DNA of 64,000 nt from Sarcocystis neurona (GCA_000727475.1 KL647288.1:4803292-4867291), one strand, 5' to 3'; shown: positions 13,140 to 25,590, counted from the first letter of the stretch. Notes: generated from the sequence alone by a model not told the origin. Numbers and translations: made by a program.

Positions 13140-14560
13140 GTACATATGTATATATATATGCCGGCGAGTCTGTGTTTACTTGTACGTAAGTCTACCTACA
13201 CACAAATGCATACGCAGGGGCGTAATACAAGTACAGGTACGCGTGTATGAATAGGTACATAGACACACAGCGAGGTACGCGTATACGCTTGTTTACTTGC
13301 ACATGGCGTACTCTGTCCCTTGCAGTCGCTACGCGTATCTCGTTACTACGTACGAAGAGAAATATTGATACAGCCACAGACATATAGACCCACACCTCCG
13401 GCTCGCGCCCGAACAGCGGCGACGAGCAGCCTTCCCTTCATGCATGCATCCGGGTGGGAGAGTAGATGGAGAAGTGCAGCACTTCTCGAATTGGTGCGCT
13501 GATACATCCACATATATATACATGTGTACTCGATTACTAGATGTGTGCGCCCTCAAACATATATATAAATATATATATATATAATTGGTACATGCACCTA
13601 GACAAGTACGTACCTACACATTTGTGAATGCGTTGGAGTCCCGCAGCTGGTATGCTTCATTTGATGCTATATATTAAAATTTACGACAGTGCGTTTGCTA
13701 TTCTTCCTGAACGTTCTCAAGCAGCACCAGACTAAAACGAATATGCACAGACATACATATATATATATATGCACAGGTGCATTTACACGGCCGTCTTCCT
13801 ATCATATCGTTTCCTCTACAAAACACATTCGTACACACACTCCTACACACACACGCCTCTCTATATGCATATGTATATATGTAGAGAGAGGATACTCACG
13901 TAAGGCGGTTATCGATGACACGCTCCCGCTCCGTTAAAAGTCGGCACTGCAGGAAAGCGTCTGAAGTCGTTCAATACTTCGTCAGAACCGCCGGCTCAAG
14001 TATCTACCCATACGTTCATACAAGGATTCACATCACATATATATATATATATATTCACACGTATGTATATATATACATATATATAGGCACTCATCTACAT
14101 ATACATATATATATATGTATATACATACAAAGCACTCACGTGTCCACACTTACCTCTACACATATATATATATATATATGTAGAGAGAGAGAGTTGTAGC
14201 GGCGTCGACAACTGTACAGGTATACGTGTACGTCTCGGCAGACCGGTCTACATATCTCTCTGTTTCTTATTCTCTGTGACAAAACAGATTTTGATAGCAA
14301 CGTGTGCAGGCCCACGTGGATACTGCAGGGACTCCGCGAGACAGCACCAGGACTGTAGACAGAGCTTCTGCCCTGCGGTCTGTTTTTCTCGATGGGTTTC
14401 CCTCTCCTAAAGTGGACTCTATTTCTTTTCCTTCTTCTCAACAATGAGGCCTTTCTTTCCACAGTCACCACGGCTCTCTCTGACGCGTCAAATATACGCG
14501 TCGCCTCTCCTACATACATATACACACATATACTCCTACACATTCATACATGTGTGCACT
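13140..14560. repeat. TA/CATA microsatellite field
   Basis: Dense (TA)n, CATA and TGTA arrays at 13,140-13,170, 13,500-13,600, 13,750-13,780, 14,030-14,190 and 14,505-14,550, separated by short anonymous islands. No gene seen. Confidence 0.75.
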
Positions 14561-15252
14561 TCTCAACAAAGCTTTGTATGCGTGCTTTTCAAACGTGCAG
14601 CGGCCTTCGAGAGAAAAACCAGTCTCTGTAAATCGATCTTTCCTCCACGCGTACCGAGAGAAAGAGACATAACTACGTGAATGCGTGTGTGTGTGTCTCT
14701 CTGTGTTTGTGTGTCGTCCGCAGGGGTTCCCGCACGTGTGACAGCTCGCACGTATGTGTTCATCCTCCCGCGCACCGAGCCGGTTGTCGACAAGGCGCAG
14801 AAATGTGCACCTCTCGCCTGTGCAGAGGGACAGCAGATTTTTTAGCCGCGGGAAGCAAGGGCCGCCTGCGTTATCCTCCCCCGGCATCTACTATACGTAT
14901 ATACATACGTGTGGGCACTTGTCTATGTGCGTCTCCAGCGGCGTGTGTACATCGTTGGGTCCGCAGAGCTCAAAACAAATACTTAGGTATCGCCTAGAAG
15001 CTAAAGCACATATCCATGTACGACCGTCATACGTGTGTCTAGGTGTGGGTGGCACTGTGCACTCGACGCGAAGCGTCCTCTCCCCGACAGCAGAAGAGAC
15101 TTCTCCGAAGAGGTGCAGACCCGCTGCCGGCGCCGCCGTTGTCGGGAGAGCCCCGTGCGACTTGCGTTCTCCATCGCCAAGGAGGTGCTACAGAGCGTCG
15201 GCGTCTCCGCGGCGCGCGGCGGGGGAGGGTCAATGCCGCACCACTTCTCTTG
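14561..15252. other. 3' flank of the AP-1 mu gene
   Basis: Lies downstream of the minus-strand AP-1 mu stop codon. Includes a GT-rich run near 14,680-14,720 and otherwise ordinary sequence. No second gene or obvious polyadenylation signal could be supported. Confidence 0.4.
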
Positions 15253-16695
15253 TCAAGAAAGCGGCAGCTGGTATTCCCCATTTTGAGTGATGTAGCGGAC
15301 CCAGGGGAGAGCCTGGTAGCCGCTTTTCTCAATTATTTTCAGGTACCGGACAGTAAGGCCGCTGACGGTGAAGTACGGGATCTCGAAGCGGACGTTGATG
15401 GGTCTGCGGCGGTACGCGTCCCGGGCCGTCGGCTCCCCCAGAGTCGGAAGGTTGAAGCTCGCGGTGAGCAGCAGGTCGCGCTGGCCCTGCAGCTGCTTCA
15501 GCGTCCAGACGACCGTGTCGTTCTCTGGGTGGTACTTCACACTTCCGGAAGGCGTGCGAAACGCGGGACGGGTGACATCCGGCGGGACGGGAACGTGGAT
15601 CTCGACGACGCTCGCGACCGAGCGGCTCTTGTACTGCGACCGCGCCCGCACCTGGAGCTCGTAGCCGCGGTACGGGTCCTTGGCGACGTGGGCCTCGACC
15701 CATATTAGCGGCTTGACCTGGGTGTTTAGTCGGTAGCTCATCAGCTCGAATTCACCGTCCGGTGGGATGAAGGAGATCGTTCTGTCTGTCTCGAAGCGCG
15801 CAAGACGGACGCACTGGTGGAAACGAATGTCTTCCATTTCCACGCCCGTACTCTTCCCTCCTCCTGCTGCTGCGCCCCGAGAGAAAGACGACGCAGCAGC
15901 AGCTGCTGCCCCGCCAGCTCCTGAAGCGCCGCCCCCTCCTGGCCCAGGAAACAGCCCGCCGGGTGCCGATGCCCCGCCTCCCCCTGCTCCACGACTTGCT
16001 GCGGCAGTGCGCGCGCTCTGTTGCTGCAGCAGCATCTTGTCGTTCAGGCCAAGCTTCAACTCCGGCATGCCCGATAGGAAGCTCTTCATCCTCAGACTCC
16101 CAAGAATCTCCGACCGCGCCACCGCGCCGGTCGGCGAGACCAGCAGATTGAGTTTCTCAACGACGTCGAGGAAAATCTCATTTTTCTTGTGGAAAATGCC
16201 TTCGCTTCGCCAGGAAACAGCGTTAGTCATTGCCACCGGGGGACGCACCGCATCGACCGACAACTGGTACGCCTCGTTCTTGATAAACTCGCGCAGTACC
16301 TTCACTTCCGTCGACTGCGGGTAGCCGCCGTCTGCCAGCTCGTCGAGGAGCTCGTAGGTGACGACAAAGTTGTCGCGGATGCTCTCCTCCTCCAGGGCCT
16401 TGAAGTACTCACGCAACACGCTGCGCACCCGGTAGAGGAAGACAAGCAGCAGCGCGGCATTCACGTTGCCCCTAGCCACCGCCAGCAGATATATGTTGCT
16501 GTGCTGGATCCACACGAAGGAGACGCCTTCCCACAGAAACACAGGGGTCACTAGCAGCGGCTCCTCCGCCTCCACCACCCGCTGCTGGAAGCACTCCGTC
16601 GCTGCCGACAAAGAAATGTCACCGCGGTAATCCCGACTTATCAAAACCTTCCCCTTGGCGTCCATAATAAACAACGCCGATGCACCTCCCGTCAT
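15253..16695 (-). CDS. AP-1 complex subunit mu (clathrin adaptor medium chain)
   Basis: Encodes 480 residues in one uninterrupted exon, beginning MTGGASALFIMDAKGKVLIS and ending ITQNGEYQLPLS, both close to the AP-1 mu family ends. Residues ~1-140 form the longin-like N-terminal domain (RDYRGDI, VNAALLLVFLYR, DNFVVTYELLDELADGGYPQ). Residues ~285-480 form the mu homology domain, with RFETDRTISFIPPDGEFELM and NTQVKPLIWVEA, which contain the conserved Asp and aromatic side of the YxxPhi cargo pocket; the pocket Trp is in LPWVRYITQ. The protein recognises tyrosine-based sorting signals and recruits cargo to clathrin coats at the Golgi and endosomes; in other apicomplexans AP-1 serves traffic to secretory organelles. 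A Gly/Ala/Ser-rich insertion (residues ~222-275, about 50 residues) sits in the linker between the domains and makes the protein longer than the usual ~420-450. The start is the ATG at 16,693-16,695. Confidence 0.97.
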   Translation of the reverse strand: MTGGASALFIMDAKGKVLISRDYRGDISLSAATECFQQRVVEAEEPLLVTPVFLWEGVSFVWIQHSNIYLLAVARGNVNAALLLVFLYRVRSVLREYFKALEEESIRDNFVVTYELLDELADGGYPQSTEVKVLREFIKNEAYQLSVDAVRPPVAMTNAVSWRSEGIFHKKNEIFLDVVEKLNLLVSPTGAVARSEILGSLRMKSFLSGMPELKLGLNDKMLLQQQSARTAAASRGAGGGGASAPGGLFPGPGGGGASGAGGAAAAAASSFSRGAAAGGGKSTGVEMEDIRFHQCVRLARFETDRTISFIPPDGEFELMSYRLNTQVKPLIWVEAHVAKDPYRGYELQVRARSQYKSRSVASVVEIHVPVPPDVTRPAFRTPSGSVKYHPENDTVVWTLKQLQGQRDLLLTASFNLPTLGEPTARDAYRRRPINVRFEIPYFTVSGLTVRYLKIIEKSGYQALPWVRYITQNGEYQLPLS

Positions 16696-17560
16696 TTTGC
16701 TCAGGAAGATTGGCAGCCCGCAAGGAAATCAGAGAACGCGCTCGAGAACGACGACGAGACAGAGGAGACGCAGGACAGGGACCAGAAGCAGGTTGAGCAG
16801 CAGCAGCAGCAGGACGCAAGGAGAAAGAACAAGGTGTGTGTGGACAGACGGACCTCGGCGGGAGAGACGCGCGAAGAGGAGAGCAAAAATAGAGGATGGC
16901 AACGAAGAAGAGCACCAAGCGCGAGTCAGCCCGGAGGCTGCGTGTCCTCAGGCGGACACGAGACGAGACCGCAGCGAGAAGCTACGAAAGGGGGCGCATG
17001 TGGGCACAGCAGCAGAAAGGAGGGAAATGCAGAAGACAAGGAGCAGCGGAGGAGAAACGTGAGACGCAGCAGGAAGCACCGCGGAGAGGAACAGCGGGAA
17101 AGTCGAGCAGATGCCCACACAAAAGAGAGGACGACAAAGACGGGAAGTCGAGGAGGAGACGGGAGGACGGCAAAGAAGGCGGAAAAGAAGAGGGCGGCCA
17201 GCAGTGAAATTCGAAAAGGGGAAGAAATGTAGACACCAGGTGAGGGGAACCCGACAGCAAGCAGCGGAGGAGACACCCGAGACAGACAGACCGGCGGGAC
17301 GGCGAGGAGTCCGTCAGCCAACACGAGGAGAAGGCGAGGGGAGGAACGCAGCTGCTGCTCCACTGCAGGACACTTCAAGCCAAGACACTCCGCCGACCAA
17401 CTTGACCGCGTCAAGAGGAGCTGCATGAAGAGCGGGAGGGTGAAAATCAACGGCAGCGTACACACACTGAAAATCGTCGACACAGGGAAGACGAACGGCA
17501 AACTTCGACATGTGCGAGCGGCTGCGATGACGCATATAAACGCAGGTAGTAAACCAAAGT
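16696..17560 (-). promoter_or_regulatory. purine/pyrimidine-skewed upstream region of AP-1 mu
   Basis: The plus strand is very rich in G and A (GAGACAGAGGAGACG-like runs), so the coding strand of AP-1 mu is preceded by ~850 bases of C/T-rich sequence. This is a plausible 5' leader and promoter region, but no specific element was identified. ORFs in it are Arg/Lys/Glu- or Ser/Leu/Pro-rich from composition. Confidence 0.35.
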
Positions 17561-18269
17561 TCTGCAGGCGCCCAGACACCCTTGCTGTCCCCCGCGCCCA
17601 GTTTCCTGCTACTTATTATGCGGAGGTCCTGCTGCTGCTGTTCTGTTGCTCCTCCTGTCGCTTCCTCGTCCCTGCACCAGCTGCTTCTCCGCTTGTTCCT
17701 GTCTCGCGCGCGCGGGCGCGTTCCTCCGACTCGCTCCTGACGCCTGCGGCTGGTGCGCCCCCGCTGCTGCTGCAGCAGACTGCAGAAGACGCTGCTGCTG
17801 TGTCCCTACGACGGACTCACAGCACGCGCTGCGGCTGCTGCGACGGGGGGGAGAGGTGGACGTGGACTGCTGCTCCTGCGCAGGCCCAGCGGGTCGCAGC
17901 TGCCGAAGAAAGTCGAGAAGAGCAAAAGCTGCTGCCGTCCCCCCAGAAGCAGCAGCAGCGGAATCCGCAGCGAAACGCACCAGCAGTGGCAGCAGCAGCG
18001 CCTCTCCCGGCGGGAAGCGTCCCAGCACCAGTGGCTACCCGCCGATCTGCAGCAGCAGCAGCGAAGCTGCAGCGGCAGCGCCCGTGACGATGGAGAGGAA
18101 GCGGCGGCGAGCCGTCCTTCGGGAGCTACTGGCGAAAAATGTTGTGGGGACAAGGCCGCCGCAGACTTCTTCACAGAGAGACCAGCAACAGTTGTTCCTC
18201 TACAAGCGCATGCACAGAACCCATATATTAACAACCAACGTAGAGAGAGTCAAGTCAACAGGCACCATC
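17561..18269. repeat. CTG then CAG trinucleotide-rich segment
   Basis: CTG triplets dominate near 17,620-17,840 and GCA/CAG triplets near 17,940-18,080 on the plus strand. All ORFs are driven by these triplets (Leu/Cys, Ala/Gln/Ser). No family recognised. Confidence 0.6.
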
Positions 18270-18705
18270 ACGTGGATATATATATGTAGTGGTATAGATA
18301 CATACATATATATATGTATAACTGTATACCTGTAAATGTATATGTTTGAGTACATGCATGTACCTATATCTGTCTAGATATAAATGTACACACATATATG
18401 CTAATGTACATGCATATATCTATATCTCTACATATAAATATATACATATATATTAAAGGGCATGCACAGCTCTATATCTACCTATCTATACATATATGTT
18501 TACGTACAGACGTACACTTGTATAGATATGTTAACGTACATCCATTTACAGGTAGTTATCTCTCTACTTCACTTGTCACAGAAAGGGGCATATATATATA
18601 TATGTATGCATATACATATGGAAGTATTTTCGTATAAATATACATTTGGATACGTGTATATAAACGTATATATATATATGTATACGTCCATTCATGTATG
18701 AGGGG
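18270..18705. repeat. TATA/CATA microsatellite field
   Basis: Continuous TATATG, CATATA and TGTACA arrays. No gene seen. Confidence 0.8.
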
Positions 18706-20300
18706 TGGAGAATTTTATAGGTGTTTGTCTACGTGTCTGTGGAGTGAAGGAGGAGCAGCACACCGATACAGATAATGCGCGTTCTGTTCGGGCTTGTGGG
18801 GAGACAGCAGCAGTGAGGAGTCTACTACTGTCCCGCTACTTGAAAACTACGAGAGAAACGAGGGAATACGCCTTCGGCAGCGTCTTCGGTTCCACAGAGC
18901 TGCTGCTGTCGCTTCTGCGGTTGGCCAGCGCTGCAGCAGGAGAGACTGCAGAGGCGCGGCACGCGTAACGCAAAGTCACCAGGGAGGAACTGGTCCGCTG
19001 CTACTCCTGCACACAACGCTGCTGCGGCGGCCAACGCTCCTGCTGCTGCTTTGCTGCTGCTGCTGCTGTTGCACTGCTGCAGTTGCAGCTGCTGTTGTTG
19101 CTGCGTAGGCGGGTCCTGGCGGGTGCGGTGCGCGCTCGTAAGTGTGGCTGCGAGGTAGGCTGCCGCTGGTGGCGGTGGTGCGGCGCTAGGACTCTTGCTG
19201 CTCCTGCTGCTGACGCGGCTGGTGCTGCTGACGCGGTTGGTGCTGCTGCCGCGGCTCGCCTGCTCCTTCAGTAACTCTGCGGCTGCGGTGACCGGCCTGC
19301 AGTCTTGATACGAGGACTCCTCGCGCTACGACGGCTCTCTGCGTCCGTTGCGTCCGCGTGCTTGCCTGGTCCTAAGGCTGCTGCTGCTGCTGCAGGGAGG
19401 GGGCCTCAAATGGTCGGGAGATCTTGTCGGTCTGCGGCAGTTCTCTGCGTCCGCTCGGAGCGACAAAGGCTTGCTCACCACGTGTGTAGATGACGCTGCT
19501 GCTGGGGCGGGCGCTCCTCTTTCTTCCTGTTGCAGCAGCAATCGGCACCGTGGCCGCGACGTCTGCGACTTCGTCGTGCGCGCCTGGCGCGCGTGGAGCA
19601 AATTCTGCTCGCGCCACACGAGACGGACGCAGGATCGCTACTTTTGTTGCTTGTGTTGACGAAGAACTCGCAAGGATGCTGCTGTTGCTCCTGCTCCTGT
19701 TCCCTTCTCGACGGGCACCCTGCTGCCGAAGCCGCAGAACTCGGGGAAGAAACTCTCGGTCTGTGGCACTTTGCTGACTGGCGACCGCGAGGCCTACCCC
19801 CGCCTGATGCTTCTCTTGCCTCTGCAGCTCCTGCAGCAACCTCGCTGCCTACTGCACGACAGTCGGTGTCAACGGTGCTGCCGGCAGGACAGCAACGGCA
19901 GCAGCACCAAGTGCGGCAAGGCCCCGACCGGCGTCGCAGCTCAGCCGCACAAACGAGAAAGGGCTATCACATATCAGATATGCAACAGAAGAACAAAGAC
20001 CGGCACAGGCTGTCCACAAGACAGAGGAAAGCTGGCCTTGCTGTGTCACTATAGCGAAAATGTGCGGCTACGCGCATTTCCCTTGTCCGCGAAGAAAGAG
20101 AGAGACACGTGTTTTTTACCGCTGTATGTTTCCTTCACACAGAAATACGTCTACCTACGAGGAGGCAGCAAGTAACTGGGCAAACAATACCAAATGTTCT
20201 TCTCGACACGCTGTTAGCGGAAGGCGTGTTCGGGCTTCAGCAACAGCGGACGGCAGCAAACGGCGCAGCGGTGTTGGATGAGACCCGCGCTGCTGCTCCG
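18706..20300. repeat. CTG-rich segment without a recognised gene
   Basis: CTG tracts at 18,895-18,940, 19,010-19,110, 19,190-19,260, 19,375-19,395 and 19,675-19,705 separate stretches of complex sequence. An ORF segment near 19,710-19,860 (+) reads HPAAEAAELGEETLGLWHFA and has exon-like composition, but no start, partner exon or family could be assigned; the antisense strand is equally open there. Confidence 0.4.
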
Positions 20301-21214
20301 ACGGCCAAAAAAAAGTAGCCAACATGAGAAGAAATCCAGGAAGAGGATTCTTGGAAAAAGTGGAAATGCTAATGTTTGGTGGTGCGGTTTACAATTGCAA
20401 ACGTACGCCTTTGTCTCTGTGCGTGCGTGTGCGGGTACACATCTAGACAGAAGGAGGAAGAAACATAGGTGTGTCTTCACATGCCGGTGAGGAGAGCCCT
20501 GTAGTCTTCTACATTAAAACACACAGACACGGCTGTTTGTCGCGTATGTACAAGCGGGCAGGTGTACACACATATGCAAAAAGTAGGTAGGCGTTGTAGT
20601 TGTACGTATATTTATGTGTGGATACTGCTGCGTCCTGCTTCGCAAGGTGTTGCCGCGGGTAGACGCCGGTATTGTGTCCGCTGCAGAAGATGATTGTCTG
20701 TTCATGCGATAGCTGCAGTGGAGAGAGGAAGCTAGAAAAGAAAAAAACCCGCGCAGCTGCAGGAGAGGAGGTGCTTGTATGGCGGCCGTACGCCCGGAAG
20801 TGACGGAAAGAATCGAGAGAGAAACAACAGCGGGGACGGCAAATTTGTTGCGGCAGCCGCAGCTGAGGCCCCGCACGCACATAACAAAAAAGAAAGAAGC
20901 AGGAGCAGAGGCGAGAGTGGAAGGGCTGCTGCAAAAATAGCTGCTGCGCTTCTAGCCAGCATGCAGACGCGTTGCTGCGTGTATACGGCAGCAGCAGAAA
21001 TATGGGAAGAGACGGAGAGGCGGGGAACGAAACGACATACAGAGAGATACCAGAGAATAAAGTACGAGGGAGAGAAAGAGGTCGGCAAAGAAAGACGAAG
21101 AAGCTGCTGCGCCGCCGTACGGAAAGACAAGTTACGTCCCAAAACAGATAGGAAAACATGCCCACGACAAGTCACACCGACAGCTTGTTGCCGCGGCACA
21201 GTACAGGCGGCCAC
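20301..21214. other. anonymous purine-skewed sequence
   Basis: Positions 20,700-21,130 are A/G-rich on the plus strand, so minus-strand ORFs are Ser/Phe/Leu-rich. No gene recognised. Confidence 0.4.
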
Positions 21215-21383
21215 TGCTGCTGCTGTAGCTCGCGCTCCTCATGGGAATAGTAGTCGTCTTCCCTGCCGGTGCCTCGCGCTGCTCATAGTAGTAGTAGTCC
21301 TCGCGGCTGCTGCTGCTGCTGTACCTCTCGCTTCTCGTAGGAATAGAAGTCGTCTTCGCACCTGCTGCTGCTGCTGCTGCCAA
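21215..21383 (-). repeat. two-copy tandem repeat encoding YSSSS/TTxIPxRS peptide
   Basis: Two ~85-base units, each with a CTG tract followed by CTC.CGC.TCTC-type sequence and GGAATAG.AGTCGTCTTC. On the minus strand they translate to KTTSIPTRSERYSSSSS and KTTTIPMRSASYSSSSG, separated by REDYYYYEQREAPAG. The peptide similarity exceeds the DNA background and might mark a fragment of a repeat-containing protein exon, but no gene model supports it. Confidence 0.55.
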
Positions 21384-22600
21384 TAGCCCGGCTTTTACTC
21401 ATTTTGCTGGTGCCGGTGGTACTCCCGCTCGTGCTACACTACGCCTGTCTCGTTGCTACTGCCGCGCCGCTCTTCGTGCTTCAGCTGCTGCGACGGAGTT
21501 GGCGCGCTTCACACCACTGCTGCTGCTGCTGGTTGCCCCCCTCCTCTATTGTCCTGCTACAACTCTAATCCGCATGCTGCTGGTACTCCTATTGCCGTCC
21601 TGCTGCTGTCGCTGCTGTTCCAGCCGTTGCTGCTGCGATACGTTTTGTTTTGCTGCTTCAAGACCTATGTGCACCTCTGCGGGGTGCCGCCCCCTACGGG
21701 GGTACAGCCGCAACGGCGTGAGAACTGCTGCAGTCGCAGCACAGCCCCGGAAGCACCATCGGAGCAGTGTAAAACGACACAGGAGCAGCAGCACGAGGAG
21801 GAGCTGGAGCAGCAGAACGAGGAGGAGCTGGAGCAACAGTACGTGGAGGAGCTGGAGCAGCAGTACGTGGAGGAGCTGGAGCAGCACCGCCCTGCCAGCG
21901 TGAGCAGAAAAGCAATAGCAGCTCCGACAGCAGTTACCGTGCGCCAACGCCCAGCGACAGCAGTAACCAGCAGCACGACAGGAAGTGGCTGCACTCCGCA
22001 GCGTAATAGCAGTAGTAGCAGTGGCTGCGACTATAACAACGGCAGCCGGCAGACAAGCTCTGCCTCTCGCCCCCCCGACGCTGCCTCACACAAGCCCCGC
22101 CCCCTTGCCTGACGACCCCTCTGCTGTGGCGAGGCGACCGTACAAACCACCGCGCAGCCCTGCTACTCTCTCTACCTTGCAGGTGTGTTGCTGTATCATA
22201 ACGACGTGCTGCTGGTCTCGCGCGCGTCTTCGTACGCAGCTGCCCCTAGCAGACCTCGTGTACCCTCTTATGCTTTCGCTGGGCTGTTCGCTCTCCTGGT
22301 GCGGTCTGCTACTGCAAAACTGCTGCTGCGTGCTGCCGCTATCTGGTGCTGCTGTTGCCAACAAGCGTGTGCTGCGACGCTGTGTCCGTTCCTCCGGCGG
22401 TGCCATGTAGCACGTGATCGCTGCTGTGCTGCTGCAGGGCTCCTACGAAGCTTCACGTTGCAGCTGCTGTCTACGTGGTGAAAGCTTCGCCTGCCGCAGC
22501 AGACGTAGTGGTGCTGGGCGCGACAACGCTCCTGCTCCTCCTGTGCTGCTGCTCTGCTGCGTCCCTGCGTCGCTCTGCAGAGCTTTGCCTCGTCCTGCAC
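21384..22600. repeat. CTG/CAG-rich segment
   Basis: CTG triplets dominate at 21,470-21,640, and GCA/CAG triplets at 21,730-22,050, then CTG again at 22,180-22,560. Long overlapping ORFs on both strands reflect the triplets. No recognised gene. Confidence 0.55.
21792..21887 (+). repeat. 24-base minisatellite, four copies
   Basis: Four direct copies of CACGAGGAGGAGCTGGAGCAGCAG-like units (later copies start TACGTGGAGGAG). In the open plus frame they encode four EEELEQQ / VEELEQQ octapeptides, a charged helix-forming repeat. The surrounding ORF has no recognised domain. Confidence 0.75.
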
Positions 22601-25590
22601 ATGCGTATAGCCATGCACGTGCATGGCTATACACAAACAGGTTTACGGAGAGGCATATAAGGAGGGTAGTCAGACGTGTGGTGGCTCTCCTGATGCTTGG
22701 GAGGACTGAGCTTCGATACACACTGGCGGCAAAAACTGACAAACTTGTGCTGCAGCTGGACATCTGCAGCGGCAGCGCACACAAACAATGAGACGCCTTT
22801 TTCTCCTAAATTCCTCTACGTGCTTTTGTGTACACGGTAGTGGCATGTTCGCACGTGTATCTACGCGTGTGGATAGTGTCCATTCCTCCGCCCACGTGTG
22901 TGAAGTGCTGTGGCAGGCTGCACGCCCTCTCTGTCCCTGTACGTATATTGAATAAAGCACATGCGTGCACGCCTATAGAGTTAGACGCCTCTCTTCTGCG
23001 TCCCTGTGAATGCCCTTGTACAGATGGTGGTCACGTGTTCACATGTCTGTTTGCGCTGCAAAGCTGCTTATAAGCCCCTTGGACAGACACACACACTCAC
23101 ACACCCGTACACACCTACACAAACGCGTACACACCGTGCATGTCCTGCAAGGGGTCGTCGTCCTCCTTGATATTACTGTAAGTTTTACGTGTTCTTTTAT
23201 GCGTTAGAGATTACGTACACACACACGCACACACACACCAGCACATGCACACCACGTAGTCCTCTTTACGTCTACTGTGCACAAAATTTGCATTTCCCTT
23301 ATACATATATGTATGTATATATATGTGGAGGAATGTACAGAATATACGTTTGTGTGCCCTGCACCGTAAACGTGGAACACGACAGAATATATCTGCTACA
23401 AACGATCGAGCCTACGATTTGATGCTGCTGCTGCACCCTCAAGCCGTCGTGTGCTGCACACTGCGGGTCATCCTGCGGCACTAGTTGTGACACTTCACCA
23501 AAAAGCACCTGGCACAGCCCTGGCGCAACGGCACTAAACAGTACGGTGGCGCAGTTCAAAGATCCGTACTGTATTGTTCTGCTAGAAAATCCTGCATCGG
23601 TCTCACGGTGGGGGAGAGAATCGGTGCAGCAACACAGTCGGAAGTAAGTGTGTCTGCGGTCGCTGTTTCTGCGTTTCTTGTGAGAAGTGCGGCAAGTTCA
23701 TGCCGCACCCTACAGGGCTCTTCTGCCACTGCAAGGCGCCTACCCCGCGTAGCAGAACTCATTGTGTTGTCTACTGCAAAGCGAGGAAGGCCTGAGCGCC
23801 TGAAAGAGATGCAGTCCCGAGGAGCCCGCCGGCTGTCGACGCCAGTACCCGACACTTTCTCGTTTTGGAGACGGCGAATTGAGGCTTTCACTGTCCGCCG
23901 TGCTGCTGGAGTACACCCGACTGCTGCAGAGGCACTCATTCTTCCTTAGCACCGCTAAAAACCGCAGTATGTGTGTCCAGCGGAAAACGGTGCTGTGATA
24001 CCCCCCGTCCACCGGCTCATGCGACTGTGTAGCGTGTGTAGTCTACAGAGGGAAAAGAACAAGAAACGGGGTGCTACGAAGAAGGAAGGCCAAGTAGAAG
24101 GACAGACAGCAAGAACACTACGTCAGTATAATAAGCACGACCGTTCTGCAGTTAGTATAGGATATGTAGTTGTCTACATTTTGTCAGCCTGGCGTCACTT
24201 ACGCTTGTGTTGAGGACGAAGAGGAGCAGAGGCAGCGGCGGGTTGCCGACCTGCCGCTGACTGATACGCTACGTCTTTCTGAAGCGAGAAAACCTGCAAC
24301 AATGTGATCGAGCGGTACCTGCACCGTGTTCTTCTTGATCCCCTTTTTCTTGAGTAGACTTCAAATGCAGGCCTGCTGCTACAGTCTTCACCTACAGCGT
24401 AGCCACCAGGGAGGCTCTACTACAACTGCGGTTGCGCATGGCTCTCGTTGTTGCTCTACTGATGATGAGGAGAAACGCCACTTTAGTATTCTAGCAGCAG
24501 TTGTTGACCGAGCAGCTGCCTCAACAGACGAATACCTCCTCACTCTGAGCTGGGCTATTTCAACACGCGTGCAGAAGAGTAGCAGCACAGAAGGGTCGCG
24601 CTCACAGCGGCATCTCCAGGCGATTATTCTGCAGCTTGTGGCACAAAATGCGGAGCGAGAAGACCGAGAACTCCGCAACGTCGCAAGAGCAGCAAGAAAG
24701 CTGCCGCTCCATTGCTGCTGGGTGCTTAGGCAGCTTCGGGGTCATTGATGTGTGCGCAACAAAACGTTCCCTGTACTAAGCTTCCTGGGTAGTAGCCGCG
24801 TGGGTGCGTGTAGTGCGATCTATGCTTGTTGTTTTGACCGCGCGTCTACAGCCGATACAAGCTCCCTCCTGATCCCTCCCCAACTATCAAAAGGCGCGGA
24901 AACTCCGTGCAAGACACGGGAAGGCAAAAAAGCAGCGATAGAAGAGGCGACGCGCGGGAAGATCCGTTCGCGCGTCTCGTCCACAGCGCGTACGAGTTGC
25001 ACCCGTTTCAACAGAAGAACATCTGAAACACTGAGGCAAAAAAGCAGCGGCAGCGCAGCAGTGGAGTGTGACGCACCGGGAGAACCGTCAGAATTACCGC
25101 GTGTTGCCACAGCGGCCACGTCCAGGACTGCACTGTGGGCTGGTTGCTGTTCAGCAACAGGACTGCCACCAAGCCCGGGCGGGCGGGCGACTCTCTCCAC
25201 GACGGAGGCAGAAGGAATAAAAAAGGAGGTAGAAAGAAGAAATGTTTCCGTGTATTTTTACTCTATGGGGTCCCCAGGTGCTGAGGGACTTGACATTCTG
25301 ACGAGGAAGCGAACCTCAGCTCGCCTTCCTTGCATGTGATTACACTGCCACTGAGCCGCTGGAGAGGCTGTTCCTTCTGACTGTCATATACTCGTTTTAC
25401 GCTGTATGCTATGGATGGACAGACAGGTTTCCGGCCGTCCATGTATAGATATGTGCCTTTTTCGGGTTGCGCCCACCTGCTGCGCCGTAGCACCGTCCTA
25501 CGTGGAGCTTGCAATAGCGACGACGAGGAACACAGCTATACACTTTGCAGGACGTAGCTTAGTCAGTCGCACAGCAGCTTTTATTGAAAA
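22601..25590. other. low-repeat region without a recognised gene
   Basis: Mostly complex sequence with CA-rich arrays near 23,080-23,250 and a TATA array near 23,300-23,330. Non-repetitive ORFs exist at about 23,608-23,949 (+), its antisense, 24,365-24,748 (+, containing SQRHLQAIILQLVAQNAERE) and about 24,752-25,339 (+, lacking an ATG at its start). None shows a family, a splice-supported structure or clear codon bias, so none is called as a gene. Confidence 0.35.

Noticed and set aside
15043..16324. Plus-strand ORFs across the AP-1 mu gene
   Set aside because: Antisense shadows of a strongly conserved minus-strand gene with high GC content.
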